Source of the DNA: Chloroflexota bacterium
GTDB lineage: Bacteria > Chloroflexota > Limnocylindria > Limnocylindrales > CSP1-4
Assembly: GCA_021814735.1 (NCBI GenBank)
Contig: JAKAHX010000040.1
Coordinates: forward strand, 1 to 9,008
DNA length: 9,008 nucleotides
Direction: 5' to 3'
The first letter of the stretch is position 1, and every line of letters starts with the position of its first letter. Below are positions 1 to 7,987 of this stretch, in pieces. The notes beneath the pieces are model-generated. The model was given only the letters and a program-made list of their open reading frames with translations, was not told the origin of the DNA and ran no database searches. Position numbers and translations under genes: made by a program.

Positions 1-455
1 ACCAGTGGCGCGGCCCAGTGCGGATCGAGGTCGGGAAGCGGACCGGAGCGCAGGCGTGTCCCGACCTGCTCGGCACCGCGGCGGACGAGGTTGGCGCCCA
101 GCGCCACCGCCACCAGCACCCCCAGGACGATCGCGCCGGCCAGCGGCGTCGTGACCACGTGCCGCGGTGAACCGACGAGCGCCATCGCGATGGCCACGAT
201 CAGCGCGATCGACCCGAGTCCGCCCAGGGCCACGCCCCAGCCGATCGAACCGAACAGCCACTCCCCGAGGAAAAGCGTCCCGCCCACGGCCAGGAGCCAC
301 GAGAGGAAGAGTGCCACCGCGACGATCGCCCCCGCCAGGGCGGCGATGACCTTGACATCCGCGAGGATCCCCTCGAGCTCGGCCTTCAGCAGGTCCAGGT
401 GGGCGCGTGCCAGCGCGGTCGCGGCACCACGGACCCGTCGAAGCTCCTCGCGCAC
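1..455 (-). CDS. Partial multi-pass membrane protein, YqjE/phage-holin-like
   Basis: The reading frame is open through the left edge of the window, so the C-terminus is missing. The visible 151 residues begin with a charged amphipathic segment containing LDLLKAELEG (about 20-29). Hydrophobic stretches follow at about 36-58, 73-94 and 103-124, with a polar tail after them. An amphipathic 'LLKAEL'-type helix before paired membrane helices is typical of the YqjE/DUF1469 'phage holin family' proteins, which are usually chromosomal genes of unknown role and not true phage holins. The start is uncertain. I chose the GTG at 455 because a GGAGG lies 8 bases upstream. The frame stays open to a CTG at 542, which has a purine-rich GAGGGGAGAGGG just before it and would add 29 mostly disordered residues. 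Family assignment is by pattern only and moderate; that the frame is a real membrane protein is fairly secure. Confidence 0.6.
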   Translation of the reverse strand, partial: MREELRRVRGAATALARAHLDLLKAELEGILADVKVIAALAGAIVAVALFLSWLLAVGGTLFLGEWLFGSIGWGVALGGLGSIALIVAIAMALVGSPRHVVTTPLAGAIVLGVLVAVALGANLVRRGAEQVGTRLRSGPLPDLDPHWAAPL

Positions 456-665
456 GCCGGGAGCCTCCGCTGCCGGATCGGCATGCGGCGTCTGGCTGCC
501 GGGGCCGGGCGCTGCGGGTTCCTGCGCGCGTTCGGTAGTCAGCGGACCCTCTCCCCTCGGACGAGACGACGCTCCCGACGGACCCGGCGCGGACGCCGGC
601 CGGTACCGACAGGATACCGCGCAGGTGCCAGCGCGAGCCGGGCGTCCGACGCGGGCCGGCTGGAT

Positions 666-697
666 CGATCGAGCCGGGCCTGGGCCCGGCTCGATCG
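666..697. repeat. Perfect inverted repeat, 15-bp arms
   Basis: The left arm is CGATCGAGCCGGGCC and the right arm is its exact reverse complement, separated by only TG. As RNA it would form a very stable GC-rich stem with a four-base loop. No T-run follows on either strand, so it is not a standard intrinsic terminator. It could be a backup transcription barrier behind groEL, an mRNA 3'-end stabiliser or a protein-binding palindrome. Confidence 0.75.
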
Positions 698-774
698 GCG
701 CGACCACGGCGGCCTCCCGCGCCGCTCGTCTGCGCCTCCGGGTGCCGGCCGGGCGCCGCTCTCCCGGACCCGGG

Positions 775-812
775 AATCGAAACGCGGGCGGCGGAGATCC
801 CCGCCGCCCGCG
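775..812 (-). terminator. Rho-independent terminator of groEL
   Basis: Read on the minus strand, 21 bases after the groEL stop codon, a perfect 12-bp stem (CGCGGGCGGCGG pairing with CCGCCGCCCGCG, 783-812) closes a 6-base loop. It is followed directly by TTTCGATT, a short T-rich tract. Position, strand and structure all fit an intrinsic terminator for groEL. Confidence 0.8.
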
Positions 813-832
813 TCGTGCGTGGGTCGCTCTCG

Positions 833-2634
<1,802 letters not shown>

Positions 2635-2710
2635 GGTGCGCGAGGCGGCCCGTTTGCGGCCCGCGTGCGGAGCGCCCGGGGCGGCGCGGGCCCGCCGGTC
2701 CAACCTGCGC

Positions 2711-2716
2711 TAGGCT
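2711..2716 (+). promoter_or_regulatory. Candidate -10 box for a leaderless cinA transcript
   Basis: TAGGCT fits the TANNNT pattern and ends 7 bases before the cinA ATG, the spacing expected when transcription starts at or next to the start codon. No Shine-Dalgarno sequence is visible between it and the ATG, which supports a leaderless message. No good -35 box is seen, so this stays tentative. Confidence 0.4.
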
Positions 2717-2723
2717 CCGCGGC

Positions 2724-3938
2724 ATGGCAATCACCCCGCGTCGTGCAGTGATCCTGGCCGTGGGCAGCGAGCTCACCACCGGCGAGACGCGCGATACCAA
2801 CGGCGGCGACCTGGCCGCGGACCTGAGCCGGCTGGGCGTGCACGTGATCCGGATCGAGCTGCTTCCCGACGAGCTCGACGCGGCGGCGACGGCCATTCGG
2901 CGCGCGATCGACGATGCGGACCTGGTGGTCACCACGGGCGGGTTGGGGCCTACGCCCGACGACCTGACGCGGGAGGCGCTCGCGGCCGCGCTGGGCCTGA
3001 CCCCGGCGGTGGACGCCGACCTCGAGCGCCAGCTGGTCCGCCTCTTCGAGCGCCGCGGGGCACGCATGCCCGAGACGAACCGCAAGCAGGCCTGGCTCGT
3101 CCCGGGGGCCGAGGCGCTCCCGAACGCGCACGGCACGGCCCCCGGCTGGTGGCTGGAGCACGATGGGACCCTGCTCGTGACCCTCCCCGGGCCACCCCGC
3201 GAGCTGCAGCCGATGTGGCGCGAGGGCGTGCTCCCGCGGCTGCGCGCGCGGGGCCTGGGCGCCGAGGTGGCGGTCCGGACCCTTCGGCTGACGGGGATCG
3301 GGGAGTCGTACGTGGTCGAGGCGCTCGGAGAGGCGATGCTCCGGGCATCCAACCCGGTGGTCGCGACGTACGCCCGACCGGACGCGGTCGATGTCCGGAT
3401 CACCGCCCGGCCGGAGCCGGGCAGGGACGGCACCCCGGACCGGCCCGCCGCGGAACTCCTGGCGGAGGCCGAGCGCCGCGTCCGGGAGGCCCTGGGGGCG
3501 CACGTCTTCGCCACCGACGACGAGACGTGGCCGGAGGCGCTCGGCCGGCGACTGGGAACCCGCCGGGTGGCCACCTGGGAGCACGGGACCGGCGGGCTGC
3601 TCGCCGCGACCCTGGCGGGCGCGCCATGGTTCCTCCACGGCGACGTGGCGGGCGAGGCGCCACCGGCAACCCCGCACGACGCCCAGGCGGCGCCCGCCGA
3701 CCGCGTGCGGACGGCCGCCGAGACACTCACGGCGAGCACCGGGGCCGAGGCCGCTCTGGCGGTCGAGGCCCGCTTGCGGGACGGCGATACGCTCGTCGAC
3801 ATCGCCGTCCTCGTGGACGGGACCATGCGCACGGAGCGCCGCACGGTCTTCCTGGCCGGCGAGCAGGGCCGGCGACGCGCGGCACTCGCCGCGTGCGCCG
3901 CGCTGTGGGAAGCGCTGGGGTCCGCTCCCGTCAGCTGA
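2724..3938 (+). CDS. cinA: CinA-family protein with degenerate C-terminal domain
   Basis: The 404-residue product has the usual CinA length and two-domain layout. Residues 1-170 form a MoaB/MogA-like (COG1058) domain with clear family motifs: GSELTTG (14-20) leading to DTN (24-26), TTGGLGPTPDDLTREAL (70-86), NRKQA (119-123), HGTAPG (136-141) and LPGPPRE (154-160). This domain acts on ADP-ribose-type nucleotides in characterised CinA proteins. The C-terminal region (about 245-400) lies where the PncC NMN deamidase domain should be, but the ESCTGG signature is EHGTGG (286-291), the YSNxxK segment is missing and the VTGIAGP loop is not recognisable. NMN deamidase activity is therefore doubtful; this is inference from lost motifs. 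The ATG at 2724 is chosen because the protein begins in the family manner there; the frame continues upstream into groEL's control region. It diverges from groEL and overlaps mrp by 8 bases at its end. Confidence 0.9.
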   Translation: MAITPRRAVILAVGSELTTGETRDTNGGDLAADLSRLGVHVIRIELLPDELDAAATAIRRAIDDADLVVTTGGLGPTPDDLTREALAAALGLTPAVDADLERQLVRLFERRGARMPETNRKQAWLVPGAEALPNAHGTAPGWWLEHDGTLLVTLPGPPRELQPMWREGVLPRLRARGLGAEVAVRTLRLTGIGESYVVEALGEAMLRASNPVVATYARPDAVDVRITARPEPGRDGTPDRPAAELLAEAERRVREALGAHVFATDDETWPEALGRRLGTRRVATWEHGTGGLLAATLAGAPWFLHGDVAGEAPPATPHDAQAAPADRVRTAAETLTASTGAEAALAVEARLRDGDTLVDIAVLVDGTMRTERRTVFLAGEQGRRRAALAACAALWEALGSAPVS

Positions 3939-5007
3939 TCGACAGGATCGGCGCCGCGGTCGCGGCCCGGACGCTCATCCGCGCCGCGACGGTCCGGGCC
4001 AGGGCGCGCATGGCGTCGGCCGCCGGGCCGCCGTCCCGCTGTGCCACCGCCGGCACACCCGCGTCGCCGCCCTGGCGGACGCGGATGTCCAGCGGGATGC
4101 CGCCGAAGTACTCCAGGTCGTTGGAGCTCGCGAAGCGCTCGCCGCCGCCGCGCCCGAAGATCTCGGTCACCTCGCCGCAGTGGGGGCAGACGAACGCGGT
4201 CATGTTCTCCACGATCCCCAGGACCGGGACGCTCAGGCGGCGGAACATGGCGAGGGCCTTGGTGACGTCGAGGAGCGCGATGTCCTGCGGTGTCGTCACC
4301 AGGACGGCCCCGCTGATGGGTACGGCCTGCGCCAGCGTCAGCTGCGCGTCGGACGTTCCGGGCGGCAGGTCGACGACCAGGTAGTCCAGCTCGCCCCACT
4401 CCACGTCGCGGAGGAACTGCTGGATCGCGCCGCCCACCAGGGGGCCCCGCCAGACGATCGGCTGCCCCTCCGGCACGAAGAACTGGATCGAGATCACCTT
4501 CACGCCGTAGCGCTCCAGCGGCACGATCTTGTTGTTCGGGCTGGCCACCGGCTGGCCTTCCACGCCCAGCATGAGCGGGATGTTGGGGCCGGTGATGTCC
4601 GCGTCGATCAGCCCGACCGTCGCACCGTCCTGCGCCAGCGCGACCGCCAGGTTGGCGGCCACGGTGCTCTTGCCCACCCCGCCCTTGCCCGAGGCGACGG
4701 CGATGATGTTCTTCACGCCGGGGAGCAGCTGCTGCGGCTGCACCGGCGTGGTGCGGCGCACGTTGCTGCTCCAGGTCACCGTGACCTCTCGCGCACCGGC
4801 GGTGCGCAGGGCGGCCCGGGCGTTGCGCTCGATCTCGTCCTTGAGGGGGCAGGCGGGCGTGGTGAGCTCGATGGTGAAGGACACGTCGCCACCGTCGGCG
4901 ATGACGATGTCCTTGACCATGTTCAGCGTCACGATGTCGCGTCCGAGTTCCGGCTCCTGCACGGTCCGGAGCACGTCGAGCACCCGGGTGTCGGTGAGTT
5001 CGTTCAT
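3931..5007 (-). CDS. mrp: Mrp/ApbC iron-sulfur cluster carrier ATPase
   Basis: This encodes a cytoplasmic P-loop ATPase of the Mrp/NBP35 family, which holds a [4Fe-4S] cluster between subunits and passes it to target enzymes. The 358-residue protein starts with a MIP18/DUF59-type domain (about 7-80) that includes the TTPACPL motif with Cys53. The ATPase core follows: a deviant Walker A GKGGVGKST (107-115), DADITGPN (135-142), DLPPGT (213-218) and the cluster-ligand pair CPHC (Cys274, Cys277). All key residues are present. I chose the ATG giving MNELTD because the DUF59 domain starts right there; the open frame runs 28 codons further up through a low-quality GC-rich stretch. No strong Shine-Dalgarno precedes it. 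It converges on cinA, with both stop codons overlapping, and is transcribed away from the pot operon. No other Fe-S assembly gene is in view. Confidence 0.95.
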   Translation of the reverse strand: MNELTDTRVLDVLRTVQEPELGRDIVTLNMVKDIVIADGGDVSFTIELTTPACPLKDEIERNARAALRTAGAREVTVTWSSNVRRTTPVQPQQLLPGVKNIIAVASGKGGVGKSTVAANLAVALAQDGATVGLIDADITGPNIPLMLGVEGQPVASPNNKIVPLERYGVKVISIQFFVPEGQPIVWRGPLVGGAIQQFLRDVEWGELDYLVVDLPPGTSDAQLTLAQAVPISGAVLVTTPQDIALLDVTKALAMFRRLSVPVLGIVENMTAFVCPHCGEVTEIFGRGGGERFASSNDLEYFGGIPLDIRVRQGGDAGVPAVAQRDGGPAADAMRALARTVAARMSVRAATAAPILSIS

Positions 5008-5138
5008 GCCTGGCGATCTGGCCTCGTCGATGGTGCATGGATGCGCATGCGGCGCCCCGGCCGCGGGCGGCCCCGGCCGCCACCGGAGCACGGGTCCCGG
5101 GGCGAACGGCGGGGGTTTCGTGCGCCGCTGGCGCAGGA

Positions 5139-5144
5139 ATCATA
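5139..5144 (-). promoter_or_regulatory. Candidate -10 box for mrp
   Basis: The minus strand reads TATGAT, five of six bases of the -10 consensus, about 130 bases before the mrp start. The hexamer 17 bases further upstream (ATGATG) matches a -35 box at only three bases, so the call rests on the -10 alone. Confidence 0.4.
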
Positions 5145-5332
5145 CGCGCGGCGACCGGGGGCATCATGCGGCGCGGGATCGAGCGGCGTGCGACGGCGGT
5201 CCGACCGGCCACCCTCGGACCTCCCCTGCAGGGGGCGCAGCCTTCCGAGGAACGTCCCGGCACCTCCAGTATGGTGCGGATTCCGGGCGATATCGCCACA
5301 TGCACTGCGATTCTCGGCTGGTTGGCCGCCGC
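5145..5332. other. Intergenic region between divergent mrp and pot promoters
   Basis: The whole gap between mrp and potA is 443 bases (5008-5450). Open frames that cross it have the composition of shadows, with Arg-, Ala- and Pro-rich runs and no family features. It contains the candidate mrp promoter, a 12-bp palindrome (5286-5297), the pot promoter and the potA leader. I see no RNA gene or further coding sequence in it. Confidence 0.6.
5286..5297. repeat. 12-bp palindrome upstream of the pot promoter
   Basis: GGCGATATCGCC is perfectly self-complementary and ends 35 bases before the -35 box of the pot promoter. That position would suit a dimeric transcription factor. Palindromes of this length can occur by chance in GC-rich DNA, so binding is only a suggestion. 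Confidence 0.4.
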
Positions 5333-5363
5333 TTGACACGGCTTTCGGCAGGTGCCGTATACT
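5333..5363 (+). promoter_or_regulatory. Sigma-70-like promoter of the pot operon
   Basis: A perfect -35 box TTGACA (5333-5338) is followed after 19 bases by TATACT (5358-5363), five of six bases of the -10 consensus. The spacer is longer than the ideal 17, which can mean a dependence on an activator. A small inverted repeat (ACGGC at 5338-5342, GCCGT at 5354-5358) lies between the boxes. Transcription should start near 5370, giving a potA leader of about 80 bases. Confidence 0.75.
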
Positions 5364-5370
5364 CCCGACC

Positions 5371-5395
5371 CTGCTGAAACCCGTGAGGGTTGCAG
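5371..5395 (+). other. potA leader hairpin with GNRA-type tetraloop
   Basis: CTGC (5371-5374) pairs with GCAG (5392-5395), and AACCC pairs with GGGTT around a GTGA loop, leaving a 3-base bulge (TGA). The hairpin would stand at or within a base or two of the predicted 5' end of the mRNA. GUGA belongs to the stable GNRA tetraloops. It may protect the 5' end, or be part of a larger regulatory leader ahead of the AAGGAG ribosome site at 5433-5438. I do not recognise it as a known riboswitch. Confidence 0.55.
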
Positions 5396-5450
5396 AATCC
5401 CGCGCACTGTTCGCCTACCACACGCGCCCCGGAAGGAGTGGCCTGGTCAC

Positions 5451-6575
5451 GTGCCGGAGATCGACGTTCGTCTCGTCGATGTCACCAAGCGGTTCGGCCC
5501 TGACGTCATCGCGGTCGACCGGATCAACCTCGAAGTGCGGGATGGCGAGTTCTTCTCGCTGCTGGGTCCGTCGGGCTGCGGCAAGACCACGACCCTCCGG
5601 ATGATCGGCGGGTTCGAGGAACCCACCTCGGGCCTCATCGAACTGCAGGGCCAGGACGTCACCTGGCTGCCCCCCTACCGCCGGAACGTCAACACGGTCT
5701 TCCAGAACTACGCGCTCTTCCCGCACCTGTCGATCTACGAGAACGTGGCCTTCGGGCTGCGGCGGCGCCGGGCCCCGGACAAGGAGATCCGCCGCCGCGT
5801 GACCGAGATGCTCGAGCTGGTCGAGCTCCCGGGGTACGAGCAGCGCCGACCCAGCCAGCTCTCCGGTGGCCAGGCGCAGCGCGTCGCGCTGGCGCGAGCG
5901 CTCATCAACCGTCCCGCCGTGCTGCTCCTCGACGAGCCACTCGGGGCGCTGGACCTGAAGCTGCGCAAGCAGATGCAGGTGGAGCTCAAGCGGATCCAGC
6001 AGGAGGTCGGGATCACCTTCATCTACGTGACCCACGACCAGGAGGAGGCGATGACGATGTCCGATCGCATCGCCGTGATGAGCGCGGGCCACTACGAGCA
6101 GCTGGGCACCCCGGAGGAGCTGTACGAACGACCCACCACCCGGTTCGTGGCCGGCTTCCTCGGCGTGAGCAACATGCTGAAGGGGCGGCGCCTGGGAGAG
6201 GACGGCTCGTACGCGGTGGTCGAGGTGGTCGGCGGGAGCCGCGTCCGCGTCCCGCGCGATCGGGTCGACGGGCGGGCCGAGATGGAGGTCGGCGTGCGCC
6301 CGGAGAAGATCCGCATGCTGGCATCCGACGCCGACGTGCCGACCCAGCTGAACCGGCTCCAGGGGCGGATCGCGCACGCCAGCTACATGGGCGTGAGCAC
6401 CCAGTACATCGTCCAGGTGGCCGACCAGGCCGACCTGACTGTCTACGAGCAGAACGTGGAACGGACCGTCGAGGGGTCGATCCACCGGCAGGGCGAGTCG
6501 GTGACGCTCGCCTGGATGCCGGAGCACACGTTCGTCATCGGCACCGGTGCCGCGACCGGCGCCACTCCGGACTAG
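5451..6575 (+). CDS. potA: PotA-type ABC transporter ATPase
   Basis: This is the ATP-hydrolysing subunit of a polyamine-family importer, which sits on the cytoplasmic face and drives the PotB/PotC permeases. The 374-residue protein has every nucleotide-binding motif: Walker A GPSGCGKT (39-46), Q-loop Gln85 in VFQNYALFPH, signature LSGGQ (137-141), Walker B VLLLDE (157-162) and the switch His195 in VTHDQEEA. A C-terminal TOBE-type regulatory region follows (about 275-365), as in PotA/CysA/MalK relatives. The start is a GTG; AAGGAG lies 12 bases before it, slightly far but the best match, and family homology begins at once (VRLVDVTKRFG). The open frame extends upstream to a GTG at 5352, but that would begin inside the promoter. 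It is first in the operon and is followed after 40 bases by potD. Function is secure at family level; the exact solute is inferred from the neighbours. Confidence 0.95.
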   Translation: MPEIDVRLVDVTKRFGPDVIAVDRINLEVRDGEFFSLLGPSGCGKTTTLRMIGGFEEPTSGLIELQGQDVTWLPPYRRNVNTVFQNYALFPHLSIYENVAFGLRRRRAPDKEIRRRVTEMLELVELPGYEQRRPSQLSGGQAQRVALARALINRPAVLLLDEPLGALDLKLRKQMQVELKRIQQEVGITFIYVTHDQEEAMTMSDRIAVMSAGHYEQLGTPEELYERPTTRFVAGFLGVSNMLKGRRLGEDGSYAVVEVVGGSRVRVPRDRVDGRAEMEVGVRPEKIRMLASDADVPTQLNRLQGRIAHASYMGVSTQYIVQVADQADLTVYEQNVERTVEGSIHRQGESVTLAWMPEHTFVIGTGAATGATPD

Positions 6576-6615
6576 CGGGGCAATCGCCAGCACCATCGAG
6601 GAGGAGGAGCACGCG

Positions 6616-7914
6616 ATGGGATTCACCGGCGACGACACGGGCAGGGATCCCTGGCAGGCGCCGATCTCGCGGCGCAGCCTGCTGAAGCGCGGCGGGGCCA
6701 TCGCCGGGCTGACCGGCGTGGGTGCCTTCCTGGCCGCCTGTTCCAGCAGCGCCACGACCCCCGCGGCCTCGCAGGCCGCAGCCAAGACGGGCGGCGCCAC
6801 TGCGGCCGCAGGCGCCGGCGGCGCCGCCACCACGGCACCGTCCGCGGCCCCCACCCAGGAGGTCCCCAGCGAGGGACCGATGGGCAACATCCTCAACTTC
6901 GCCAACTGGCCGGCCTACATCGACGTGGCCACCAGCGGCCCCGACAACGGCAAGTCGCCCACCCTCCTCGAGTTCACCAAGGCCACGGGGGTCAAGGTGA
7001 ACTACCAGGAGAAGATCGACGACAACAACACCTTCGTCGCCACCATCCGCGACCAGCTGAAGGCGGGACTGGACACCGGGTGGGACCTGATGGTGCTCAC
7101 CGACTGGATGGCGGCCCGGCTGATCAGCCTGGGCTGGATCTCGCGGATCAACCAGGCCAACGTCCCCAACTGTCAGGCGAACCTGGTCGACTCCATGCGC
7201 AACCTCCCCTGGGATCCCGGCAACGACTACCACTACCCATGGCAGATGGGCATGACCGGGGTGGGCTACAGCAAGAAGTCGGTGGCGGCGGCCGGGATGC
7301 AGCCCCTGACCAAGATCGCCGATCTCTGGAACGGCAAGCTCGCCGGTCACGTCACGTTCCTCACCGAGATGCGCGACACGTTCGGCCTGGGCGCCCTCAA
7401 GCTGGGGATCGACCCCGCCACCATCACCCTCGACCAGGTGAACCAGATCGTGAACGACATGCAGCCACTGGTGTCCCAGGGGCTGCGCTTCACGGGGAAC
7501 TCGTACCTGCAGGACTTCGCCAACGGCAAGGTCTGGGCCGCCATGGTCTGGTCCGGGGACCTCGCGTCGTCCGGCAGCGCGGACGACGTCTTCGTCTTCC
7601 CCGAGGAGGGGACGATGGTCTGGTCCGACAACATGCTGATCCCGCGGGGCGCGCAGCACCAGCGGGCCGCCGAGGCGATGATGAACTGGGTCTACCAGCC
7701 GAACATCGCGGCGCAGATCGAGGACTACGTCTACTACGTCTGCCCGGTGAAGGGCGCCGACGCAGAGATCAAGAAGCTCGACCCGCCGGCGGCGTCCAAC
7801 CCCCTGATCTTCCCGACGCCGGCCATCGTGGCCAAGCAGCACGCGTTCAAGACGCTGACGCCGGACGAGGACACGGCGTTCAACAACGCCTTCAATACCC
7901 TGATGGGCTCCTGA
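6616..7914 (+). CDS. potD: PotD-like substrate-binding lipoprotein, Tat signal
   Basis: This encodes the extracytoplasmic binding protein of a spermidine/putrescine-family importer, 432 residues long. The N-terminus carries a twin-arginine motif SRRSLLK (18-24), a hydrophobic stretch and a lipobox LAAC with Cys42, so it should be exported folded and lipid-anchored. A long Ala/Gly/Thr linker (43-88) precedes the binding domain. That domain starts NILNFANWPAYID, matching the PotD opening in which Trp98 and Tyr101 are ligand-pocket aromatics. Later motifs also match: WDLMVLTDW, DPGNDYHYPWQMGMTGVGYS, the acidic pair E251/D254 in TEMRDTFG, and WSGD (312-315). In E. coli PotD the acidic pair is Asp then Glu; here the order is swapped. 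The ATG has GAGGAGGAG 6 bases upstream, a very strong ribosome site. A polyamine is the likely ligand, but related opines or amines cannot be excluded. Confidence 0.9.
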   Translation: MGFTGDDTGRDPWQAPISRRSLLKRGGAIAGLTGVGAFLAACSSSATTPAASQAAAKTGGATAAAGAGGAATTAPSAAPTQEVPSEGPMGNILNFANWPAYIDVATSGPDNGKSPTLLEFTKATGVKVNYQEKIDDNNTFVATIRDQLKAGLDTGWDLMVLTDWMAARLISLGWISRINQANVPNCQANLVDSMRNLPWDPGNDYHYPWQMGMTGVGYSKKSVAAAGMQPLTKIADLWNGKLAGHVTFLTEMRDTFGLGALKLGIDPATITLDQVNQIVNDMQPLVSQGLRFTGNSYLQDFANGKVWAAMVWSGDLASSGSADDVFVFPEEGTMVWSDNMLIPRGAQHQRAAEAMMNWVYQPNIAAQIEDYVYYVCPVKGADAEIKKLDPPAASNPLIFPTPAIVAKQHAFKTLTPDEDTAFNNAFNTLMGS

Positions 7915-7927
7915 GCGACCCCTCCGC

Positions 7928-7961
7928 GGCCGTGCCGTCGTCGACAAACGGCGGCACGGCC
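7928..7961 (+). repeat. Intercistronic hairpin between potD and potB
   Basis: GGCCGTGCCG pairs perfectly with CGGCACGGCC, and the stem continues inward to 14 pairs (one G-U) around a 6-base loop. It sits 13 bases after the potD stop and has no T-run after it, so it should not be a full terminator. In other ABC import operons such structures guard the binding-protein message from 3' decay and so raise its amount over the permeases; that role here is inference. Confidence 0.7.
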
Positions 7962-7987
7962 GGGCCTACTCGAGAGGGAACCGCCCC

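Larger units (their letters stand above)
456..832. other. Spacer between groEL and the membrane protein gene
   Basis: This spacer lies downstream of groEL and upstream of the membrane-protein gene, both on the minus strand. It holds a terminator hairpin (about 775-812), a second perfect inverted repeat (666-697) and the possible CTG-start extension of the membrane protein (456-542). I looked for a tRNA and found none. No convincing promoter with both hexamers was seen. Confidence 0.6.

Noticed and set aside
611..616. TATCCT as a -10 box for the membrane-protein gene
   Set aside because: Only a partial match and no -35 box at a usable distance, so not reported as a feature.
698..782. Possible tRNA in the spacer after groEL
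   Set aside because: No acceptor stem, T-loop GTTCGA motif or anticodon arm could be assembled.
5371..5450. Known riboswitch class in the potA leader
   Set aside because: The hairpin does not match the conserved cores I know for guanidine, preQ1, SAM or related classes, so it is reported only as a structure.
3391..5604. 737-codon open frame on the plus strand from within cinA to the start of potA
   Set aside because: It overlaps three well-supported genes in the wrong frame or strand and shows no domain.
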